Shown: positions 1-8,354, numbered from the stretch's first letter. The stretch is DNA of 25,308 bases from CAKZYD01 sp039814715 (GCA_039814715.1 JBCCAR010000045.1:1-25308); one strand, 5' to 3'. Numbers and translations: made by a program. The notes: a model not told the origin generated them from the letters alone.

Positions 1-71
1 ACCAGATCACTCGTGACGCCAATATAAAGTGTGCCGCGCGGCTGGCTTGCAAGGATATAAACAAAACCCAT
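1..71 (-). CDS. GIY-YIG nuclease superfamily protein (5' end only)
   Basis: Only the first 23 or so codons lie in the window; the gene runs off the left edge. From the ATG at 69-71 the minus strand reads MGFVYILASQPRGTLYIGVT and continues SDLV. The spaced VYI and LYIG blocks followed by TSDL are the defining N-terminal core of small single-domain GIY-YIG proteins (YhbQ/UPF0213-like, usually about 90-100 residues). These are putative DNA-cleaving enzymes of mostly unknown role in bacteria. Catalytic Arg and Glu residues would lie outside the window. A hairpin-forming repeat sits directly upstream (96-118). The motif is clear, but product length and function cannot be judged. Confidence 0.75.
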   Translation of the reverse strand, partial: MGFVYILASQPRGTLYIGVTSDL

Positions 72-95
72 GCGGTTAACCCAGAGTAACCATGG

Positions 96-118
96 GTCCC
101 CCGGTCAAGCCGGAGGAC
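96..118. repeat. Imperfect hairpin repeat upstream of the GIY-YIG gene
   Basis: GTCCCCCGG and CCGGAGGAC form a 9-bp stem with one C-A mismatch around the 5-nt loop TCAAG. It lies just upstream of the GIY-YIG start. From general familiarity, GC-rich hairpins of the type CTCCGG...CCGGAGGAC recur in many alphaproteobacterial genomes as short dispersed repeats. Copy number in this genome cannot be seen, because only one copy lies in the window. Confidence 0.45.
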
Positions 119-194
119 GACGAAGGTGGCCCAATGTTCGCTATGTCCCAAAAGTACCTTAACGCGCTGTTATGTTGACCGCTTGAAACCCCAC

Positions 195-222
195 AAAAAA
201 ACCCGGGCTCTCACCCGGGTTT
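195..222 (-). terminator. Intrinsic terminator of the Bax inhibitor-1-like gene
   Basis: On the minus strand AAACCCGGG (complement of 214-222) pairs perfectly with CCCGGGTTT (complement of 199-207) across a 6-nt loop, and a run of seven T residues follows. It lies about 30 nt beyond the stop codon at 251. This is the clearest Rho-independent terminator in the window. Confidence 0.85.
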
Positions 223-250
223 CTGTAATCTGTCAGGAACAGCTCTGGGA

Positions 251-985
251 CTATTCGCGGCTGCCCATGAAGCGCAGCAGCATCAGGAACAGGTTGATGA
301 AGTCCAGATATAGGTTGAGCGCGCCCATAATGATTTTCTTTGAGCGTGTTTCTGCCCCGTCGCCCGCATAATACATGTTGCGGATTTTCTGGGTGTCGTA
401 GGCGGTGAGGCCTGCGAAGACCAAGACGCCTGCAGCGGAGATCACCAGCTCAAGCGTGGATGAGCCTAGGAAGATGTTGACCACAGAGGCGATGATGATG
501 CCGATCAGGCCCATGAACAAGAAGGTGCCCCAGCCGGACAGGTTTTTCTTCGTCGTGTAGCCATAAAGGCTCAGCGAGCCAAAAGCGGCGGCTGTGATGA
601 AGAACGTTTTGGCGATGGAGGTGCCTGTATAGACCAAGAAGATCGACGAGAGCGAGAGGCCCATGACGCCGGCAAAGGCCCAGAATAGGATTTGCAGCGT
701 GCTGGCCGACATTTTGTTGAGGCCAAAGCTCATGGCCATCACAAAGCCAAGCGGGGCCAGCATGATGACCCAGCTGAGCGGCCCGCTGTAGAGCGTGGAC
801 GCGGCTTCAGGGTTGCTCATGACCCAATTGCTGGTGAGCATGGCGACAATGCCCGTAAGCAACACGCCGGATGTCATATAGTTATACACGCCAATCATAT
901 ATTTGCGCAGGCCCGCGTCGATGCCGGCTTTGGCATCGGTTTGGGTGCGCGTATAATTGCGTTCCATTTGATAGCGATCTGCCAT
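251..985 (-). CDS. Bax inhibitor-1/YccA family membrane protein
   Basis: The 244-residue protein has a short polar N-terminus of about 30 residues and then six or seven hydrophobic segments spaced as in the BI-1/YccA (UPF0005, TMBIM) family. The C-terminal block LTAYDTQKIRNMY, followed by GALNLYLDFINLFLMLLRF, is a hallmark of the family and includes the Asp residues linked to pH-dependent ion leak in BsYetJ. Bacterial members are inner-membrane proteins, some acting as calcium leak channels or interacting with FtsH; the role here is not known. The start has a GAGGA Shine-Dalgarno 6 nt upstream. The gene is monocistronic with its own terminator. Confidence 0.93.
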   Translation of the reverse strand: MADRYQMERNYTRTQTDAKAGIDAGLRKYMIGVYNYMTSGVLLTGIVAMLTSNWVMSNPEAASTLYSGPLSWVIMLAPLGFVMAMSFGLNKMSASTLQILFWAFAGVMGLSLSSIFLVYTGTSIAKTFFITAAAFGSLSLYGYTTKKNLSGWGTFLFMGLIGIIIASVVNIFLGSSTLELVISAAGVLVFAGLTAYDTQKIRNMYYAGDGAETRSKKIIMGALNLYLDFINLFLMLLRFMGSRE

Positions 986-1099
986 CTCAAGTCCTCATTG
1001 TTAATCCATGAAACCGCATCATGCGGCCAATACTGTAAATATCAGGTAGAATTGGGTCAGTTTCAAGACTTTCCAGTGTTTGGCTGGCGCAATGCCGCA

Positions 1100-3640
1100 T
1101 CAGGCGGTTGCTAAAACCCGCCCGGCCTTCACGCCAAGTACCCGCCAAGTGAGCACGAGCCCAAAGCCGACCGTGACCAAAATCGCGCCGCTGATGGTTA
1201 GCCCCATGGTGCTCAGAGGCGTCACCCACGCCCCATCAAACACCGTGGTAATCACGAACCAAGCCGCCAAAGTGCCCAGCGCGAGGGCGATAATGCCAGT
1301 GACGAGGCCCAAAAGTGCATATTCGATCAAATACGCAGCAAGCACATTCGCGCGCGTTGCTCCCAAGACTTTCAGGACCACGCTGTCATAGACCCGCGCG
1401 CGCCGCCCAGCGGCCATGGCGCCTGCGAGCACGAGCACGCCGGCAAAGATGGTCACGATGGCCGTCACGCGCACAGCGCTGCTGATTTGCGTGAGCACCT
1501 CGCTGACAGAGGTCAAAACCTCTTTCATGCGAATCACTGAGACGCCGGCGAAATCCTGCGTCACCGCATCAAACACCGTCTGCTCCACTGGTCCTTGGGC
1601 TTTGACTGTGGCCATATGGGTGTGCGGCGCGTTCTCCAGCGTGCCGGGGGCAAAGACGATCACGAAGTTAAACCCGAAGGTGCTCCAATCGAGAGCGCGT
1701 AGATTGGCGATTTTTGCGGTAATCTCATTGCCAAGAACGCCGATGGTGATGGTGTCGCCGACCTTTGCGCCAATGCCCTTGGCAGCGTCTTCTTCAAGCG
1801 AGATCAGCGGTGGGCCCGCATAATCCTCCGGCCACCAATCGCCAGCGACCACGCGGTTGCCTTGCGGTACGTCAACCGAATAGGTTAGCCCGCGGTCGCC
1901 CCGCAGCACCCAGGCTTCGTTGGGGTCCGCGTCGATTTCATCTGACGGTACGCCGTTCACCGCCATAACCGGTCCGCGCAGAGAGGGGACCGAGCGAAAT
2001 TCCTGTGTGCCATTGACGCCAAGAACGGTTGTTCGGAATGCGTCCAACTCAAAAGGCTGAATATCGACAAAGAAAAACGCTGGCGCTTCATTAGGAATGC
2101 GCTGGCGCACTTCAGCGGACATATTGTGCTCAATAGCGGCCAGCGCTGCAAACAGCGTGAGCCCGAGGCCGAGGGAAAGCACAACCGCCGCCGTCGCAGC
2201 ACCAGGGCGGTGCAAGTTGGCTACCGCAATGCGCGCGAGCGGGCTTTTCAGGCGCGGCAATCGCTTTGCGGCCCAAGCAATGACAACCGCGGCCCCGCGC
2301 AGCAGCGCAAATGCGCCAATGGCAGCGGCAACAAATCCAGCGGCAAGTGATTTATTTTCCGCAAGACCTATGGCCAGCGCAACAATGCCAGCAATGGCGA
2401 CAACCGTGACGATGATGAAGCGCCGGGCTGGCCAGGCTTTGTCCGGCGAGACTAGCTGGCGGAACAAGCGTGCAGCGGGGATATCGCGCGCTTTGGCGAG
2501 TGGCCATAAAGCGAAGACAGCAGTGATGAGCGCGCCATAGGTCGCGGCGATGAGGAGCTGCAGCGGATAGACTTTAAACGCGGGCGCGACCGGCAAAGTG
2601 TCTTTCAGCGCTTCGCTTACGAACAACGGCGCCAGTGTCCCTATAACCAACCCAATCACAACGGCCGCTACGGCAATGATGGCAATCTGCGCGAGATAAA
2701 TCCGAAAGACCGTTCCGCCATCCGCGCCCAGCACTTTGAAGGTAGCGATGGTCTCGGTGCGCGATTCCAAATATCCGCGCACAGCGTTGCCTACGCCGAC
2801 GCCGCCAACGGTCAAAGCTGTAAGGCCGACAAGGGTTAAAAACATGCCCATTTGGTCAATGAACCGGCGAATACCTGGCGCGCCATTCGAGCGGTCCCGG
2901 ATGCGCCAGCCTGCATCTGGGAAGCGGGTATTGAGGTTTTCGAGCCAGGCTTCCACGTTTTCTGTTTGGGCCAAGCGCAAGCGATAATGATGGCGTATCA
3001 AGCTGCCAAGGCGCACCAAGCCTGTGTCTTCCATGGATTGGTATGGCACCATGAGTGTGGGCCCAAGCTGAAAGCCTTCGTTGGATTTGTCTGGCTCGAC
3101 GTCGATTGTGGCGCGGATTTGATACTGGGTGTCGCCAACGGCAAGCACATCGCCGACCTGAACATCCAGCTGGTTCATCAAGGTCGGCTCAATCACCGCG
3201 CCCCAGGTATCCCCGCGCTTCTCAAAGAGCTCTTTGCGCGGCGCATCGTCGCTTAGCTCCAGCACGCCATAAAGCGGGTAGGCATCTTCCACCGCTTTAA
3301 GCTCGACCAAGGTGCGCTTCTGGTTGCTTTGGGCCCGCGCCATGGCCCGCAGACGCATCACCCGCGCGATTTGAGCGCTGTTTTGCACCATGTAGTCAAA
3401 TTCCAGGTCCGTCGCGGTGCGCTGGTTGAGGCGGATGTCCACATCCGCGCCCAAGATTTCTTGGCCCTTGGCGCTGAGCTGTTCCAAAATGCCAGCTGTC
3501 ACGCCGCCCACAGCGGCAATGGCTGCGACGCCGAGCGCTAAGCAAGCAACAAATACGCGAAAGCCCGCCAGCCCGCCGCGCATTTCGCGCAGGGAAAAGC
3601 GGAGGATATCACTCCACGTTGCGCGGTACGCGGCGCTCAT
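1100..3640 (-). CDS. ABC transporter permease, FtsX-like (YbbP type)
   Basis: This 846-residue membrane protein has two FtsX/MacB-like permease units. An N-terminal transmembrane helix (about 25-50) precedes a periplasmic domain, and a three-helix cluster follows at about 265-380. Further helices lie at about 410-500, then a second periplasmic domain, and a final three-helix cluster at about 720-840. The double-unit size of about 800-850 residues matches YbbP-type permeases. The ATG overlaps the stop of the ATPase gene by one base (TAATG), so the two are probably translationally coupled. In E. coli the ybbA-ybbP pair is divergent from tesA, as here, which supports orthology. The substrate is unproven; mechanotransmission or extraction of hydrophobic molecules from the membrane is the family model. 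Confidence 0.92.
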   Translation of the reverse strand: MSAAYRATWSDILRFSLREMRGGLAGFRVFVACLALGVAAIAAVGGVTAGILEQLSAKGQEILGADVDIRLNQRTATDLEFDYMVQNSAQIARVMRLRAMARAQSNQKRTLVELKAVEDAYPLYGVLELSDDAPRKELFEKRGDTWGAVIEPTLMNQLDVQVGDVLAVGDTQYQIRATIDVEPDKSNEGFQLGPTLMVPYQSMEDTGLVRLGSLIRHHYRLRLAQTENVEAWLENLNTRFPDAGWRIRDRSNGAPGIRRFIDQMGMFLTLVGLTALTVGGVGVGNAVRGYLESRTETIATFKVLGADGGTVFRIYLAQIAIIAVAAVVIGLVIGTLAPLFVSEALKDTLPVAPAFKVYPLQLLIAATYGALITAVFALWPLAKARDIPAARLFRQLVSPDKAWPARRFIIVTVVAIAGIVALAIGLAENKSLAAGFVAAAIGAFALLRGAAVVIAWAAKRLPRLKSPLARIAVANLHRPGAATAAVVLSLGLGLTLFAALAAIEHNMSAEVRQRIPNEAPAFFFVDIQPFELDAFRTTVLGVNGTQEFRSVPSLRGPVMAVNGVPSDEIDADPNEAWVLRGDRGLTYSVDVPQGNRVVAGDWWPEDYAGPPLISLEEDAAKGIGAKVGDTITIGVLGNEITAKIANLRALDWSTFGFNFVIVFAPGTLENAPHTHMATVKAQGPVEQTVFDAVTQDFAGVSVIRMKEVLTSVSEVLTQISSAVRVTAIVTIFAGVLVLAGAMAAGRRARVYDSVVLKVLGATRANVLAAYLIEYALLGLVTGIIALALGTLAAWFVITTVFDGAWVTPLSTMGLTISGAILVTVGFGLVLTWRVLGVKAGRVLATA

Positions 3641-4332
3641 TATTGTGCCGCCATAGCGTCTGGGCCGGGCTCGACCTTCAAGCCATCGCGCATCTCGACA
3701 ACGTGCTGGCAGCGCGCGGCTAGGCCCAAGTCATGGGTGATGAGTACCAGCGTCATGCTGCGCTCGGCATGGAGTTTAAACATGATATCAATGACTTGCG
3801 CGCCAGTGGTTGTGTCCAAATTCCCGGTTGGTTCATCAGCAAATAAAATCGCTGGCTGGGGCGCAATAGCCCGCGCGAGCGCCACGCGTTGCTGCTCCCC
3901 GCCAGATAGCTGGGCTGGATAATGCGTGAGCCTGTGGCCAAGGCCCACGGCTGTCAGCTCCGCTTCAGCAACGTCAAACGCATCTTTGCGGCCAGCAAGC
4001 TCCAGCGGAACAGCTACGTTTTCAAGCGCCGTCATGGTGGGGATGAGGCGAAAGGCTTGCAAAACGATGCCTACATGTGCGCGGCGGAACAGTGCTAAAC
4101 TGTCTTCATCCAAGTCCGTAATATTTTCGCCTGCAACGCAGACGCGCCCGGATGTCGCCTTGTCCAGGCCTGTCATCACCGCCATCAGCGTTGATTTGCC
4201 AGAGCCAGACGGGCCGACAATCCCGACCGATTGGCCCGTCTCGATGGCCAGCGATATACCGCGCAGAATATGCACATCTCCTGCTTCGCTGGGCAAAGAC
4301 AGGTGCACATTTTGAAGATCGATCGCTGTCAT
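3640..4332 (-). CDS. ybbA: ABC transporter ATP-binding protein (YbbA/LolD type)
   Basis: The 230-residue nucleotide-binding subunit has Walker A GPSGSGKST at 40-48, a Q-loop near LQAF (91-94), signature LSGGEQQR at 142-149, Walker B ILFADE at 162-167 and switch His200 (ITHD). Sequence style and length match the LolD/MacB/YbbA subfamily that energises FtsX-like permeases. It should form a dimer under the permease encoded immediately downstream. The start has an AGGAAG Shine-Dalgarno about 4 nt upstream. The short gap to the divergent tesA must hold both promoters. Confidence 0.94.
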   Translation of the reverse strand: MTAIDLQNVHLSLPSEAGDVHILRGISLAIETGQSVGIVGPSGSGKSTLMAVMTGLDKATSGRVCVAGENITDLDEDSLALFRRAHVGIVLQAFRLIPTMTALENVAVPLELAGRKDAFDVAEAELTAVGLGHRLTHYPAQLSGGEQQRVALARAIAPQPAILFADEPTGNLDTTTGAQVIDIMFKLHAERSMTLVLITHDLGLAARCQHVVEMRDGLKVEPGPDAMAAQ

Positions 4333-4385
4333 ATCACTTCCTGTAGGACTTGCACGCCGGCATTGCCGAAACCATATCTAAGTCC

Positions 4386-5126
4386 ATGAACAAACACTTC
4401 TCTTTGACGGCATATGGCGCGCATTGGGCTGGCTGCAACCGCCTCATGGCCATATTGGCCGCATCTGTTACTCTATTCGCCGCAAGTGCCTGGGCGGATG
4501 ACTCAGTCCCTCCAAGCGCGCCGCTGATTGTTGCCTTTGGCGATAGCCTCACTGCTGGCTACGGCCTTGGCCCTGGGGAAGCCTTCCCCAACCAGCTGGA
4601 AGATATCCTGCGTGAGAATGGCTATAGCGGGGCAGTGGTTAAACATGCCGGCGTGTCTGGCGACACCTCTGCAGGTGGACGCTCTCGGCTCACATGGAAT
4701 TTATCCGCCCTGCCGCGCAAACCAGACCTTTTGATCCTGGAACTTGGCGCAAATGACGCCCTGCGCGGTATCTTGCCAGAACGGACCCGCGCCAATATTG
4801 ATGCCATGCTGAACACGCTTGCGCAGAAAGGTATTCCAGTCCTCCTGGCCGGTATGTTGGCGCCGCCCAATCTAGGCGATGAATACGGCGCAGAGTTCAA
4901 CAGCCTCTATCCAGACCTTGCGCAGGCCTATGATGTGCCACTTTATCCCTTCTTTTTGGAAGGGGTTGCGGCCGATGCCTCGGTAAATCAGGCAGATGGC
5001 ATCCACCCCACCAAAGAAGGCATTGCCATCATCGCGCGTAATATTTTGCCCCATGTGGTGGCTGCGCTGAATGGCGTGCCTCTAGCGCAGGCAGCGGCGC
5101 CACATCTTCAAAGTGGAACGCCATAA
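4386..5126 (+). CDS. tesA: Periplasmic GDSL-type acyl-CoA thioesterase/arylesterase TesA
   Basis: This is an SGNH/GDSL hydrolase of 246 residues from the ATG at 4386. A signal peptide (hydrophobic MAILAASVTLFAASAWA, cleavage before DD) leads to block I FGDSLTAGYG with nucleophile Ser54. Gly92 lies in GVSGDT, Asn123 in GAND, and the Asp204-His207 pair in DGIHP. All SGNH catalytic positions are present. TesA is a periplasmic esterase, lysophospholipase and thioesterase, and its divergent placement next to ybbA/ybbP is conserved from E. coli. A TTG at 4350 and an ATG at 4446 are alternative starts; no strong Shine-Dalgarno decides. The 3' end overlaps the convergent metalloprotease gene by 98 nt. 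Confidence 0.92.
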   Translation: MNKHFSLTAYGAHWAGCNRLMAILAASVTLFAASAWADDSVPPSAPLIVAFGDSLTAGYGLGPGEAFPNQLEDILRENGYSGAVVKHAGVSGDTSAGGRSRLTWNLSALPRKPDLLILELGANDALRGILPERTRANIDAMLNTLAQKGIPVLLAGMLAPPNLGDEYGAEFNSLYPDLAQAYDVPLYPFFLEGVAADASVNQADGIHPTKEGIAIIARNILPHVVAALNGVPLAQAAAPHLQSGTP

Positions 5127-5814
5127 GCGCGCCGCCCTTGAAGGTGAGCCAGTGTTCCGGCGCTGCCCAGCCTGGCATCAGAGAATTCACTTCGGCCCAG
5201 AAATCATGCTGGTGATGCTTGTGCTTGAAATGGGCAACCTCGTGCGCGGCTAAATACTCTTGAACATCCCGCGGGGCCATGGCCAGCCGCCAGGAGAAAT
5301 TCACATTGTTATGGCGATCGCAGGCGCCCCATTTGCGCATGGCATTGCTGAGCCAGATTTGACCCGGCTGCACGCCTAGCATCGCCGCTTTATCTTTCAC
5401 GAGCGGAGTGATCAGTTTCAGAGTCTCGTCCCAAATATACTGACCAACCGCCCATTGCATGTCCGCGACAGGCGCTGATCGCACTTGCAGCGTATTGCCA
5501 ATGCGCTGGGGTTTGGCTTCATAGTGAGGGCTCTGCACAACTGTTACCGGCTCGCCATGCAGCTGAATGAACGGCGATTGCTTTGGCCGGTTCTTGCGCG
5601 CCGCGAACGCCTCAAACCACGGAACGCGTATATCAAAAGCGGCTAGGCTTTCCTGCAAGCTTGCCGTTTTGGGCATGCGCAGAGTGACGCGTTTGTCTTT
5701 GTGGCGCCATTGCAGCAACGGCCACGGCTTTGTGCCATTGCGGCGAAGGGTAAAGCAGTAAAAGCTGCGTGTTCCCGCTGGTGGCTGGACAATGGCGAGA
5801 TCGCGGCTGCTCAT
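5029..5814 (-). CDS. YgjP/DUF45-like (M48-type) metallopeptidase
   Basis: The 261-residue protein ends in the YgjP-like metallopeptidase domain: HEVAH (His191, Glu192, His195), then His203 before DFW, the likely third zinc ligand. The preceding WGACDRHNNVNFSWRL block is typical of the family (usually W-G-S/A-C...N..W.L). The N-terminal 100 residues carry the usual YgjP beta-rich region. The ATG at 5814 forms an ATGA overlap with the upstream ycgN-like gene, favouring this start over one five codons earlier. The last 32 codons are antisense to the end of tesA. Function in vivo is unknown; YgjP proteins are predicted soluble zinc proteases. Confidence 0.9.
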   Translation of the reverse strand: MSSRDLAIVQPPAGTRSFYCFTLRRNGTKPWPLLQWRHKDKRVTLRMPKTASLQESLAAFDIRVPWFEAFAARKNRPKQSPFIQLHGEPVTVVQSPHYEAKPQRIGNTLQVRSAPVADMQWAVGQYIWDETLKLITPLVKDKAAMLGVQPGQIWLSNAMRKWGACDRHNNVNFSWRLAMAPRDVQEYLAAHEVAHFKHKHHQHDFWAEVNSLMPGWAAPEHWLTFKGGALMAFHFEDVAPLPALEARHSAQPPHGAKYYAR

Positions 5815-6251
5815 GCGCGCTCTGCCCAATCGTAGATGTGATGGCCGAGGGGACCAGCGTCTCGCTCCGCCACAACGCGGCCTTGAACAGAGTGCCCGCC
5901 TGCGTGCATTGCCTTATGGTTGCCGGTTTTTAAGTGGTGCCACTCCGGCAGGTCTTCGCCGTTGGCCACGCGCACATAGGCGCAGCTGGTGGGCAGCCAA
6001 TCATAGGCTTTCACGCTTGGGGCATCTAAAATTGCGCAATCGGGGACAAATGCTTTGCGGTCGGGGTAGTTCTTGCAGCGGATGGTCGCCAGGTCGAGCA
6101 GGCGGCAGGCCACATTGGTTTCAAGCAGATTGCCGTCTTCATCAATCATCCGGTGCAGGCAGCATTTTCCGCAGCCATCACACAGGCTTTCCCATTCCCT
6201 TGTGGACAATTCTTCCAGCGTTTTGCTTTGCCAGAAGGGTTTTTGGGTCAC
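5811..6251 (-). CDS. YcgN/UPF0260 family cysteine cluster protein
   Basis: The 146-residue protein opens with FWQSKTLEELSTREWESLCD and a cysteine cluster CxxCxxCC, followed by further conserved cysteines in NVACRLLD, IRCKNYPDR, PDCAIL and SCAYV. This pattern and the WLPTSCAY...LPEWHHLKTG block define the UPF0260/YcgN family, thought to bind a metal or Fe-S cluster; no biochemical role is established. The start overlaps the end of the sco1 gene by 4 nt and the stop overlaps the next gene by 4 nt, so three genes are translationally coupled. Confidence 0.92.
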   Translation of the reverse strand: MTQKPFWQSKTLEELSTREWESLCDGCGKCCLHRMIDEDGNLLETNVACRLLDLATIRCKNYPDRKAFVPDCAILDAPSVKAYDWLPTSCAYVRVANGEDLPEWHHLKTGNHKAMHAGGHSVQGRVVAERDAGPLGHHIYDWAERA

Positions 6252-6904
6252 GACCAGGCCTTCAACATGTCTGCAATATCGCGCGCGCTATACCTTGCGG
6301 ATAGAAATTTCACAGTCCCGCCGGGCTGCACCCAGTAGATGATATCCGTATGGGAATAGGTGTACCCATCGGGTTGATCTGGATCCGTAATCTGGTTCAC
6401 AAACACGGGGTAAGCTTCCAGCGCTTTGTCCATGGCCGTGTCATCGCCCGTCAGCGCGATCAGATTGAGGTCGATCGCTGCGCGCTCACCGGGTTCAAAT
6501 TCGCTCGTAATGCCCTCGGATAGATTTGTCTCATAGGCTGAAAGCACCTCAGCCGTGTCGCGGGCAACATCAAAGCTGGCAAACAGTGTTTTTAGCGGTA
6601 CGGTGCCGCCATCAAGCTGATACAGCGCGTCTGCAGTGACCATTTTGCGAACGCCGATCGGGCAGACGTCTGGGCAATAGGTGAAACCGAAATATAGCAA
6701 TTGATGCTGGTCTTTAAAGTCTTTGGTATTCACTGGCGCGCCGTCTGTGCCGGTGAGGCCAATATAGGGGTTCGCAACGCTAAATGTTTGCGCAGTTTCG
6801 ACCTCAGGCGATTGCGGCGCTTCGCCCTGGCCGCCCAGTAAGAAATACCCGCCTACAAGGGCTACCGCTGCCCACAGGATAATTTGTACGAGACGGAAAT
6901 TCAT
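6248..6904 (-). CDS. SCO1/SenC/PrrC family copper-binding thioredoxin-fold protein
   Basis: The 218-residue protein has one N-terminal membrane anchor (residues 5-24, LVQIILWAAVALVGGYFLLG) and a periplasmic thioredoxin fold. The copper site is complete: Cys77 and Cys81 in TYCPDVCP and His185 in YSHTD. SCO proteins deliver copper to the CuA or CuB centre of cytochrome oxidases and may act as thiol-disulfide reductants. In Rhodobacter the homologue PrrC/SenC is encoded with the RegB/RegA (PrrB/PrrA) pair, and regBA lies 1.5 kb away here. It is the first gene of a three-gene minus-strand operon. Confidence 0.94.
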   Translation of the reverse strand: MNFRLVQIILWAAVALVGGYFLLGGQGEAPQSPEVETAQTFSVANPYIGLTGTDGAPVNTKDFKDQHQLLYFGFTYCPDVCPIGVRKMVTADALYQLDGGTVPLKTLFASFDVARDTAEVLSAYETNLSEGITSEFEPGERAAIDLNLIALTGDDTAMDKALEAYPVFVNQITDPDQPDGYTYSHTDIIYWVQPGGTVKFLSARYSARDIADMLKAWS

Positions 6905-6931
6905 GGCGCATTCACCTGAGTTTGAGTAGAG

Positions 6932-6952
6932 CTTAGCACTAAGGCGCGCTAA
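6932..6952. promoter_or_regulatory. Clustered CTTAG/CTAAG palindromes in the sco1-ankyrin divergent promoter
   Basis: CTTAG-CA-CTAAG (6932-6943) is a perfect 5-bp inverted repeat. The left arm also pairs as CTTAGC with GCTAAG at 6947-6952. Both lie in the 135-nt region between the divergent sco1-like and ankyrin genes, about 30 nt upstream of sco1. This could be an operator; no known regulator motif is recognised. Confidence 0.25.
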
Positions 6953-7039
6953 GTATGTCTATACAGTAACGCGCGCCCCAGCGCCTGTCGATGTGGCAAG
7001 GCGGCAAAAATTGTGAAGAATTCAGGGACTGGGCTGACT

Positions 7040-7600
7040 ATGATCAACCAACTTCGTTTTGTATTTGCAGCGTGTATTGCGGCCAGTTTGGCCATACCCG
7101 CTGCGCAGGCACAGTTCTCAGATCGATTTGAGTTTCTGCGCGCCATTGAAAAGCTGGACGTGCTTGAGGTGCGCCAGCGGCTGGATAATGGCGTCTATAT
7201 TAATACCCATAATTCAGACGGTATCTCTGCCCTAATGTTGGCCAGTCAAAATGGCGGGCCGCCATGGACAAATATGCTGCTTCAGCGGGATGCAAACCCA
7301 GATATTCGCAACAAAAGCGATGGCCGCACGGTGCTGATGTTTTATGCTGAGCGCGGAGACAAAATAGGCGTTGAGCTGCTGCTCTCGAAAAATGCCGATG
7401 TGGATGAGCAAGATAACCTTGGCCAAACAGCGCTGATGAAGGCTGTGCGGGCTCGGAAACTGCGGATTGTTCAAAAGATGCTCGAATCCAATCCTGATCT
7501 TTACATAACCGATGCAACAGGCAGAGATGTGTTCGACATTGCCAGCGAAACCCGAGGCACCAGCGCGATTGTGCGCGAGCTTAATAAAGCTGCAAGCTAG
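7040..7600 (+). CDS. Secreted ankyrin-repeat protein
   Basis: The 186-residue protein from the ATG at 7040 has a clear signal peptide (MINQLRFVFAACIAASLAIP, then AAQAQ) with likely cleavage before FSDRF. Three to four ankyrin repeats follow (about residues 30-175), recognisable from DGISALMLASQNG, DGRTVLMFYAERGD and LGQTALMKAVRARK. It is probably a periplasmic protein-protein interaction module of unknown partner; some bacterial periplasmic ankyrins are linked to oxidative stress enzymes. A GTG at 7013 would add nine residues. It stops one base before the convergent phosphatase gene ends. Confidence 0.88.
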   Translation: MINQLRFVFAACIAASLAIPAAQAQFSDRFEFLRAIEKLDVLEVRQRLDNGVYINTHNSDGISALMLASQNGGPPWTNMLLQRDANPDIRNKSDGRTVLMFYAERGDKIGVELLLSKNADVDEQDNLGQTALMKAVRARKLRIVQKMLESNPDLYITDATGRDVFDIASETRGTSAIVRELNKAAS

Positions 7601-7601
7601 G

Positions 7602-8243
7602 TCAGCGCGCGCGCTTGTTCAAAAACACAACGCGCCAATCCCCGCCTTTGCCTGGGCCTGGATAATAATCCAGCCGGGTGGTGGAGAGGTTTTCCACCAT
7701 GATGCCAAGCGCGCGGTCGGGCTCCAGGCCAAGTGCGTGCGCAATGGCGGCGCGAATGACCCCGCCGTGGGAAATGGCCACAATAGTTTGCTCCCGGTAG
7801 GTATAACTATGCTCTTGGATTGCCGCGGCTGCCCGGGCCATCAAGTCTAAAAAACTCTCGCCATTGTTAGGCCGAGTGGCCGCATCAACCATCCAAAAAT
7901 TATGCTGGGAGCCTAGATGGCGCGATAGCAGCGCGAGGTCGCTGCCGCGGCCAAACCAGTCGCCAAAATGCTGTTCAGCCAGGCGTTCATCTTCCAGGCG
8001 CTCGCGCGGCGTATTGCCAGCAGCGGCAATGCTATCGGCAGTCTGCCGGGCCCGGTGTAAATCGCTGGTCAGCCACAATGCTTTTTTTGGTAGGCTCGCA
8101 GCCAGCGCTTCAAACGCAGCCGTGTCGCTTACATCGGCAGGTTCATCGGGCGTATCATATAGCTCGCCGGTTGCGCCGACGACGGGAGCATGGCGCACCC
8201 AGTACCAGCGCGTTGGCGCTAAGCGCTTGTTTTGCCGCGTCAT
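7602..8243 (-). CDS. Histidine phosphatase (phosphoglycerate mutase-like) family protein
   Basis: The 213-residue protein belongs to branch 1 of the histidine phosphatase superfamily. The catalytic motif is VRHAPVV (Arg17-His18), a second Arg occurs in SDLHRARQTA, the acid is in ERLAEQHFGDWFG, and the second His is in ISHGGVIRA. RHAP instead of RHG is typical of CobC/alpha-ribazole phosphatase-like members, but no cobalamin genes are nearby, so the substrate is open. The ATG at 8243 has a GGAG Shine-Dalgarno at good spacing; an upstream ORF extension of 22 residues lacks support. Divergent from regB with a gap of about 110 nt. Confidence 0.9.
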   Translation of the reverse strand: MTRQNKRLAPTRWYWVRHAPVVGATGELYDTPDEPADVSDTAAFEALAASLPKKALWLTSDLHRARQTADSIAAAGNTPRERLEDERLAEQHFGDWFGRGSDLALLSRHLGSQHNFWMVDAATRPNNGESFLDLMARAAAAIQEHSYTYREQTIVAISHGGVIRAAIAHALGLEPDRALGIMVENLSTTRLDYYPGPGKGGDWRVVFLNKRAR

Positions 8244-8354
8244 ACTGGCTCCAATGTGTTGACTTTGCGTGCGCGCGTCCCACGCTTGTGTACAGGTATT
8301 TGCGGCCATATCAGCCTGCTCCCGGAATGAAAAGAGGCCTAGCGGAAACGCACG

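Noticed and set aside
2097..2540. Open frame of 147 codons antisense to the ABC permease
   Set aside because: The permease frame is continuous and shows clear transmembrane and FtsX features; the antisense product is low-complexity Ala/Arg/Ser/Thr-rich, a typical shadow.
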